Source of the DNA: Planctomycetaceae bacterium
GTDB lineage: Bacteria > Planctomycetota > Phycisphaerae > Phycisphaerales > SM1A02
Length of the DNA stretch: 12,878 nt
Reading direction: 5' to 3'
NCBI GenBank assembly: GCA_002684315.1
Contig: NYVB01000191.1
Span: forward strand, 1 to 12,878
Shown here: positions 9,068 to 12,878 of the stretch, piece after piece
Position numbering within the stretch: the first letter of the stretch is position 1
Layout: each line of letters opens with the position of its first letter
Position numbers and translations under genes: made by a program
Notes under the pieces: model-generated
What the model was told of the DNA's origin: nothing
The model's database searches: none
What the model saw: only the letters and a program-made list of their open reading frames with translations

Positions 9068-10038
9068 CAGCCACCACGCTTTCCGACGTGGGATTCTCTT
9101 CGAGCGAGAAGACGTGCGAGAGGGGGACCTATCGAATCATGGGTGTCGAGAAGCTGATGATCGAAACCGTAGGCCCGGACCAGATCACGTGTTCCTTCGA
9201 GTTGTTCCCGGAGCACATCGAGATACGTGGATCTCAGGGATCTCGGATCGACGTTGACCCTGTCCTCACCTTCCATTCCGATGAATGGTGCGGGGGTGTC
9301 CAGATCGAAGGTCAACTCCGTTCTGTCGAGCACCTGGACGAGGACCAGATCGTGACCGTGATGCTTGAATCGTGAAAGCATCTCCTTGAGTTCGCCGTGA
9401 TCACAGAGGAAGTCGGAGATCATGAAGAACAACGAGCGATTGTCGGTCTTTGAAACGGCCTGGTCGGCGACGCGAACGTAGTTCGTGGCACCCTTCGTGT
9501 CATGATTCCCGAGGGTGTTGATGATGGCGCGCCACTGTTCACGCCTGTTCGATCTTCTGATGTCCGTGTGAAGTCCGTCGCTGAAGATCCCCGCACCGAT
9601 CCGGTCTCTCTGTTGAAGACAGAGATGGGAAAGTGCCGCCGACACCGCGGTGGCGTGATCGTACTTCGTCCAGCGTGAGAGTCTCGAACCCGCGGCGGTG
9701 CCCCCCCACCCCTTTTTCGAATCGAGAGAACCGTATCCCATCGATCCGGATGAGTCGACGAGAAGGATGGTGTCCAGATTCGTCTCCTGTTGATATTGCT
9801 TGAGATAGAGCTTGTCGGTTCTTCCGTAGACCTTCCAATCGAGATGTCTGATCTCGTCACCCGGAACATATTGACGGTGTTCCGCGAACTCGACGGCGAG
9901 ACCCTTAAAAGGCGAACGGTGCATCCCGTTCATGACGCCTTCGACGATCATCTTCGCACGCATTTCGAACGGAGCTATCTGTGCAAGTGTTTCAGGCGCC
10001 AGATATCGATCGGCGTTGACCTTTTGTGAATCATCCAT
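9067..10038 (-). CDS. DUF58 / vWA protein, MoxR partner
   Basis: This gene encodes 323 residues with no membrane segments, so it is probably cytoplasmic. The DUF58 signature spans about 50-85 (FAEHRQYVPGDEIRHLDWK, then YGRTDKLYLKQY). A vWA domain follows, with an intact MIDAS D95-x-S97-x-S99, a later Thr at ~182-185 (KGATN) and Asp209 in MISDF. DUF58 proteins are almost always encoded just after moxR and are thought to be adaptors or clients of that ATPase. Between the MIDAS and the next helix is an unusual insertion, about residues 104-124, rich in Gly/Ser/Lys and encoded over an A5-G4-T-G7 tract. The gene begins 30 bp after moxR, the only non-overlapping junction in the operon, and ends in a TGATG overlap with the BatA-like gene. 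Family identity is confident; the binding partner is inferred. Confidence 0.93.
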   Translation of the reverse strand: MDDSQKVNADRYLAPETLAQIAPFEMRAKMIVEGVMNGMHRSPFKGLAVEFAEHRQYVPGDEIRHLDWKVYGRTDKLYLKQYQQETNLDTILLVDSSGSMGYGSLDSKKGWGGTAAGSRLSRWTKYDHATAVSAALSHLCLQQRDRIGAGIFSDGLHTDIRRSNRREQWRAIINTLGNHDTKGATNYVRVADQAVSKTDNRSLFFMISDFLCDHGELKEMLSRFKHHGHDLVLVQVLDRTELTFDLDTPAPFIGMEGEDRVNVDPRSLRSTYLDVLREQLEGTRDLVRAYGFDHQLLDTHDSIGPPLARLLARRESHVGKRGG

Positions 10039-10068
10039 GGAAAGAACCTTGGAGTTTGATGGCGTCTG

Positions 10069-11133
10069 TCACTCGATGGATGAATCGATCCTGGTCGAAT
10101 CGGGATCGTTTCGATTCTCGACGGGTATCGATCCAAGGAGCTCCTGAATGACGTTGTCACTCTGAACACCATCGGCTTCGGCGTTGAAGTTCGTGATGAT
10201 CCGGTGTCTCAGAACGGGAAGGGCCACGGCCTGGATGTGTTCGGGCATGACATGGGTCTCACCATCGAGAATAGCCTTCGCTTTCGCAGCCATGATGAGT
10301 GATTGGCCGGCACGCGGTCCCGCGCCCCAGCTGAGGTAATCACGAACCATTCTTGGAATGTCGGTCTCATCGGAACGAACCCTGGTCGAACGAACGATGC
10401 GGAGTGCGTAACGGGCGACATGATCCGCGACGGGAACGGATCGGATCATCGATTGGATGCGGAGACATTCCTCTCCGGAGAGAACCGTCTGGGGTTCTTC
10501 GTTGGTTCCAGTGGTGGTCTTCTTGATGATCTCGAGCTCCTCCTCGGCGGAGGGATACCGAACCTTGATGTTGAACATGAAGCGGTCGAGTTGGGCTTCG
10601 GGAAGCGGATACGTTCCCTCTTGTTCGATTGGGTTCTGAGTGGCGAGCACGAAAAACGGTCCCGGGAGTTCGTGTCTCACACCTCCGGCGGTCACCTGAT
10701 GCTCCTGCATGGCCTCGAGCAACGCAGCCTGGGTCTTGGGTGGGGTTCTGTTGATTTCATCGGCGAGAACGACGTTCGAGAAGATCGGTCCCTTCACGAA
10801 ACGCAGGGATCTGGTGCCGGTCGTCTTGTCCTCCTCGATGACTTCGGTTCCGGTCATGTCCGAGGGCATGAGGTCGGGTGTGAACTGGATTCGTGAGAAA
10901 TCAAGAGACAGCGTCTTCGCGAGCGTCGAGATCATCAATGTCTTGGCAAGACCGGGAACACCTTCGAGGATCGCATGCCCACCACACAACATCGCAAGCG
11001 TGGTCTGTTCGAGAACCTCGTCCTGGCCGACGATCACCTTCGAGACCTCGCGACGGATCCGATTGAAGGTGTCGTTCACCGTTGAAGCCGTTTCGACGAG
11101 ATTGGTCTCATCGAATGTCTGCTCGTTGTTCAT
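10069..11133 (-). CDS. moxR: MoxR-family AAA+ ATPase
   Basis: This gene encodes 354 residues. From ATG 11133 the landmarks are: Walker A GVPGLAKT at 58-65, Walker B VVLADEIN at 121-128, sensor-1 LATQNP at 163-168, the arginine-finger region QLDRF at 181-185, and a C-terminal lid with WGAGPRAGQ. These features, the 330-350-residue length and the [18 protein letters not shown] block are diagnostic of the MoxR branch of AAA+ proteins. MoxR proteins act as ATP-driven chaperones or activators of vWA proteins, and four downstream genes fit that scheme. Two upstream in-frame starts exist (11220 and 11166), but the extra residues are not family-like and the ribosome-binding sites are no better, so 11133 is preferred. 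The best purine run upstream (AGG ~11 nt away) is weak. It is the first gene of the operon and diverges from mutM. Confidence 0.96.
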   Translation of the reverse strand: MNNEQTFDETNLVETASTVNDTFNRIRREVSKVIVGQDEVLEQTTLAMLCGGHAILEGVPGLAKTLMISTLAKTLSLDFSRIQFTPDLMPSDMTGTEVIEEDKTTGTRSLRFVKGPIFSNVVLADEINRTPPKTQAALLEAMQEHQVTAGGVRHELPGPFFVLATQNPIEQEGTYPLPEAQLDRFMFNIKVRYPSAEEELEIIKKTTTGTNEEPQTVLSGEECLRIQSMIRSVPVADHVARYALRIVRSTRVRSDETDIPRMVRDYLSWGAGPRAGQSLIMAAKAKAILDGETHVMPEHIQAVALPVLRHRIITNFNAEADGVQSDNVIQELLGSIPVENRNDPDSTRIDSSIE

Positions 11134-11199
11134 GTTTCGTCCGACCTGCGAAGGAGTGAATTGCATTCGAATTAAGGAATCGTCCAGTGATGATTGACT

Positions 11200-11209
11200 G
11201 AGTATACTC
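11200..11209. promoter_or_regulatory. Perfect 10-bp palindrome overlapping candidate -10 elements
   Basis: GAGTATACTC reads identically on both strands. Its centre is 20 bp from the centre of the next palindrome, which suits protein dimers bound on the same face of DNA. It could serve as operator, shared -10 box, or both. Confidence 0.4.
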
Positions 11210-11217
11210 CTCGAAAC

Positions 11218-11231
11218 CACGAATATTCGTG
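11218..11231. promoter_or_regulatory. Perfect 14-bp palindrome, candidate operator
   Basis: CACGAATATTCGTG is a perfect 14-bp inverted repeat in the moxR-mutM intergenic region. It does not match the two LexA consensus forms I know (CTGT-N8-ACAG and GAAC-N4-GTTC). A weaker inverted pair, GTTC-N4-GAAC, follows at 11231-11242. The regulator is unknown. Confidence 0.5.
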
Positions 11232-11267
11232 TTCTTTCGAACCAATCGAATCTGAGTGAACCATCTG

Positions 11268-12113
11268 ATGCCGGAACTCCCAGAAGTGGAAAACGTGCGA
11301 CTTCTCCTGGAAGGGACGCTGCATCGACACGTGTTCAGAAGCGTGGTGATCAATCGACTTGATGTGATCAAGTCGACCCGACCGGTTCCTCGCGATCGTC
11401 CCGGACGTCTGTTGGTGCATGGATCGTTGACCGCGCTTCATCGGCATGGCAAGAGACTGGCGCTCGAGGTCGATGATGGCCGTGTCCTGGAATTCAGCCT
11501 CGGCATGAGTGGCCAGCTGCTCGTGGATCCCGGTGCGTCGGGAGAGACCCCGAACCATGCACATCTCATCTGGACACTCGACCATCCGAGATCAGGTGAA
11601 ACCCATCGGCTCATCTGGAGAGACCCCAGACGATTCGGGGGCATCTGGGCCTGGCCCGACATGGACGCGATGATCGAACGAAAATGGTCGAAGATCGGAT
11701 CGGATGCACTCAAGATCGAATACGAATCCTTTCGTGATCAGATCAAGCGAACACGCCGGCCGATCAAGACGGCTCTGCTGGACCAGGGTTTGATCGCAGG
11801 GGTCGGAAACATCTACGCGGATGAAGCGCTTCATCGTGCTGGGATCAGACCAAGACGAATGTCGTCACGAGTCAGGCTTCGAGAACTCGAACAGCTCCAC
11901 CATGCGATTCAGGTGATTCTCACGGAGGCCATAGAAGCCGGTGGATCGACGATTCAGAGTTTCAAGGACCCGAGGGGTGGGGAAGGTCGCTATCAGGGCG
12001 CACACGCCGTCTACGGGCGAGGTGGGGAATCCTGTCGCACCTGTGGATCGAGGATTCGGACCATGACTCTGAACGGTCGGAGCACGTGTTGGTGTCCGGA
12101 ATGTCAGAAATAA
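11268..12113 (+). CDS. mutM: Formamidopyrimidine-DNA glycosylase (Fpg/MutM)
   Basis: This 281-residue bifunctional glycosylase/AP lyase removes 8-oxoguanine and formamidopyrimidines from DNA. The N-terminal MPELPEVE block supplies catalytic Pro2 and Glu3. Lys62 in HRHGKRL corresponds to the conserved loop lysine (E. coli Lys57). The helix-two-turn-helix lies around 172-194 ([20 protein letters not shown]). The C-terminal zinc finger has Cys256, Cys259, Cys276 and Cys279 (C-x2-C-x16-C-x2-C), with Arg271 in the hairpin. All key residues and the normal length are present, so it should be active. The start is fixed at ATG 11268, because Pro2 must follow the initiator Met; the upstream in-frame GTG at 11256 would bury it. 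There is no strong Shine-Dalgarno sequence. It runs alone, divergent from moxR and convergent with dnaA. Confidence 0.97.
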   Translation: MPELPEVENVRLLLEGTLHRHVFRSVVINRLDVIKSTRPVPRDRPGRLLVHGSLTALHRHGKRLALEVDDGRVLEFSLGMSGQLLVDPGASGETPNHAHLIWTLDHPRSGETHRLIWRDPRRFGGIWAWPDMDAMIERKWSKIGSDALKIEYESFRDQIKRTRRPIKTALLDQGLIAGVGNIYADEALHRAGIRPRRMSSRVRLRELEQLHHAIQVILTEAIEAGGSTIQSFKDPRGGEGRYQGAHAVYGRGGESCRTCGSRIRTMTLNGRSTCWCPECQK

Positions 12114-12259
12114 TGCCCCAGTAGGATCTTAGGAGTGATGGCAAGGCTCACTGAGTTGTCCTGAGCCTGTCCACATGTGGGGAAGCATCTGACCCGGTCT
12201 TTTCCCGTCAGCTTCTTACTCTTCTCTTTGGAGAGAGAGAATGAATTCTTACTCATCAT
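12104..12259 (-). CDS. Possible 51-residue basic small protein (doubtful)
   Basis: From the tandem ATG-ATG at 12259 this frame runs 51 residues to a TGA that lies inside the 3' end of mutM (10-nt convergent overlap). GGAG sits just upstream of the start. The product begins MMSKNSFSLSKEKSKKLTGK and is lysine-rich, unlike the arginine-rich proteins elsewhere here; it includes CFPTC. It lies wholly within the CpG-poor segment. I recognise no family. It could be a foreign small gene, a decayed fragment, or a chance frame. Confidence 0.2.
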   Translation of the reverse strand: MMSKNSFSLSKEKSKKLTGKDRVRCFPTCGQAQDNSVSLAITPKILLGHYF

Positions 12260-12420
12260 CTCCGTAAAAGACCCGGACGGTTTCTGGGCAATAGTTGGGG
12301 GTGGAGTTACAAGGTGCTCTATAAAAACAACTAACAAGACCTGTGGGGCTGTGTTTAATCTGACAGTTACATGACTCTTGCACGTGCACAGCTGTCTCCC
12401 AAATCCACCCAGGATCACAG
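12114..12420. other. CpG-poor, inverted-repeat-rich intergenic segment
   Basis: These 307 bp contain only six CpG dinucleotides and no TCGA, whereas flanking DNA has a CpG about every 10 bp and frequent TCGA. Inverted repeats include 12144-12150 with 12162-12168, palindrome 12171-12180 (CCACATGTGG), a bulged hairpin at 12182-12215, 12196-12203 with 12266-12273 (GGTCTTTT/AAAAGACC), 12223-12236, 12299-12305 with 12404-12410, and palindromes 12379-12388 (TGCACGTGCA) and 12388-12395 (ACAGCTGT). I could not match it to tmRNA, RNase P RNA or SRP RNA. No convincing gene was recognised. Confidence 0.6.
12182..12215. other. Bulged hairpin in the mutM-dnaA gap
   Basis: GAAGC (12182-12186) and TGAC (12190-12193) pair with GTCA-GCTTC (12207-12215), giving nine base pairs with a three-base bulge and a 13-base loop. 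The loop TCTTTT is not a trailing T-run, so a simple intrinsic terminator for mutM is not evident, although the position, ~70 bp after its stop, would allow one. Confidence 0.4.
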
Positions 12421-12495
12421 GCCCAGATCGAAAAGCGTGACCGCCAGCCACTTTCACATCTCCGAGCGATGACAATCAGTGTGTTCGAAAACAAT

Positions 12496-12504
12496 TTATC
12501 CACA
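12496..12504 (+). promoter_or_regulatory. Consensus DnaA box
   Basis: TTATCCACA matches the DnaA binding consensus exactly and sits in AT-rich context about 190 bp downstream of the dnaA stop. Two-mismatch variants occur back to back at 12167-12175 (CTGTCCACA) and 12176-12184 (opposite strand), and another at 12350-12358 (opposite strand); these are weak alone. Confidence 0.6.
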
Positions 12505-12620
12505 TCTTCCCGTCACCCTTCGAAGGCTCGGTGGACCCCCGTTTTTGAAGGCCTGAGGGTCGATTGAAAACCATCAGAGCAACGACTCGAATCACCTTTT
12601 TGAACCAGATCCGGGGTCAC

Positions 12621-12643
12621 ACGAACAGCCGTGGTGTGTTCGT
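12621..12643 (-). terminator. Hairpin downstream of dnaA, possible transcription end
   Basis: ACGAACA (12621-12627) pairs perfectly with TGTTCGT (12637-12643) across a 9-base loop, 52 bp after the dnaA stop. No T-run follows directly on the minus strand, so it is at best a weak or Rho-assisted terminator. Confidence 0.25.
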
Positions 12644-12695
12644 TCTTCCGACCGGACCTCTGGATGACAGGTTTGAAAGGGAAGATCCGAGTGGA

Positions 12696-12878
12696 TCAAA
12701 CACTCGATTCATCGAGCAGGGACCGTTCGATTCGCTCGACATCGTTGGCCAGGCTCGGGTCATTTTCACGCTTCGATGTGATCTGTCTGACCGCATGCAT
12801 GACCGTGGTGTGATCTCGGCCACCGAAATAGCCACCGATCTCCTCGAGACTGAATCTCGTGTGTCGTCTGTCGAGCCA
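12696..12878 (-). CDS. dnaA: Chromosomal replication initiator DnaA, C-terminal end (truncated by window edge)
   Basis: The frame is open from the window edge to TGA at 12698-12696, giving the last 60 residues. They contain SLEEIGGYFGGRDHTTVMHA, the DnaA domain IV signature: a helix-turn-helix whose GGRDHTTV segment reads the DnaA box in the major and minor grooves. The remaining helix ends ERIERSLLDESSV, close to the normal DnaA terminus. Domains I-III (interaction, linker and AAA+ ATPase) lie beyond the window. Transcription runs leftward into the 582-bp gap that holds a consensus DnaA box, convergent with mutM. Identification is secure even from this short piece because the signature is specific to DnaA. 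Confidence 0.95.
   Translation of the reverse strand, partial: WLDRRHTRFSLEEIGGYFGGRDHTTVMHAVRQITSKRENDPSLANDVERIERSLLDESSV

Larger units (their letters stand above)
11134..11267. promoter_or_regulatory. Divergent promoter region between moxR and mutM
   Basis: These 134 bp separate the divergent starts and must carry both promoters. GAGTATACTC (11200-11209) contains TATACT on both strands, a possible -10 element about 55-70 nt from either start codon. No convincing -35 hexamer sits at the right distance on either strand, so the promoter assignment is tentative. TTGACT at 11194-11199 resembles a -35 element but lacks a -10 at normal spacing. Confidence 0.5.
12421..12695. promoter_or_regulatory. 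Candidate origin-associated region downstream of dnaA
   Basis: This non-coding stretch has normal CpG and TCGA content, directly follows dnaA, and carries one perfect DnaA box plus short AT-rich patches. Replication origins commonly flank dnaA, on either side. With only one consensus box and no clear AT-rich unwinding tract, the origin call is tentative. I see no gene here. Confidence 0.3.

Noticed and set aside
11134..11220. Longer MoxR start giving 383 residues
   Set aside because: The extra 29 residues are not family-like, lie across the palindromic promoter region, and lack a clear ribosome-binding site.
11218..11242. LexA (SOS) box upstream of mutM
   Set aside because: Neither CTGT-N8-ACAG nor GAAC-N4-GTTC is present; GTTC-N4-GAAC at 11231-11242 has the arms in the opposite orientation.
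12123..12416. AGGATC direct repeats (12123-12128 and 12411-12416) as a target-site duplication around the island
   Set aside because: There are no matching terminal inverted repeats inside, and GATC-containing hexamers are very common in this genome, so chance explains it.
12249..12503. Minus-strand open frame of 84 codons in the mutM-dnaA gap
   Set aside because: It spans both the CpG-poor island and the normal region, has no good ribosome-binding site or recognisable family, and contains the DnaA box in its first codons.
12114..12695. Housekeeping RNA (tmRNA, RNase P RNA, SRP RNA) or tRNA in the gap
   Set aside because: I looked on both strands for the tmRNA ends, the RNase P GAGGAAAGTC core, the SRP GGTCAGG/GGAAGCAGC motif and a tRNA T-arm, and saw none.

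Overview
The window is bacterial and most likely from a planctomycete, probably of the Phycisphaerae type. This is inferred from gene content and architecture: a long MoxR / DUF58 / BatA-like / von Willebrand A (vWA) operon that ends in a coiled-coil protein, a small secreted protein and a squalene-cyclase-repeat protein. The coding DNA is rich in TCGA and GATC. The proteins are acidic and use arginine far more than lysine.

Layout: positions 11133 down to 1 hold one seven-gene, minus-strand operon. In order of transcription it is a MoxR AAA+ ATPase, a DUF58/vWA protein, a BatA-like membrane protein with a degenerate vWA fold, a second membrane vWA protein with a glutamine-amidotransferase-like module, a 1171-residue membrane-anchored coiled-coil protein resembling DUF4175 proteins, a secreted coiled-coil protein with a 13-serine run, and the N-terminus of a secreted prenyltransferase/squalene-oxidase-repeat protein cut by the window edge. 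Apart from the 30-bp gap after moxR, every junction overlaps, so the genes look translationally coupled. By analogy with other MoxR-vWA systems, the ATPase and DUF58 protein probably act in the cytoplasm on the membrane vWA proteins, with the three downstream products on the outer face of the membrane. What the system does is not known from the sequence.

Positions 11134-11267 form a divergent promoter region between moxR and mutM. It holds two perfect palindromes whose centres lie 20 bp apart. mutM (fpg, formamidopyrimidine-DNA glycosylase) runs on the plus strand from 11268 to 12113. The last 183 bp are the C-terminus of dnaA on the minus strand, with the HTTV DNA-binding signature.

The 582-bp gap between the convergent mutM and dnaA is the least explained part. 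Its first ~307 bp are strikingly poor in CpG, lack TCGA and are full of inverted repeats. Its second part carries one perfect consensus DnaA box (12496-12504). The gap may be, or adjoin, the chromosomal origin, and the CpG-poor segment may be an acquired or structured element. No tRNA, rRNA, CRISPR array or insertion sequence was recognised.
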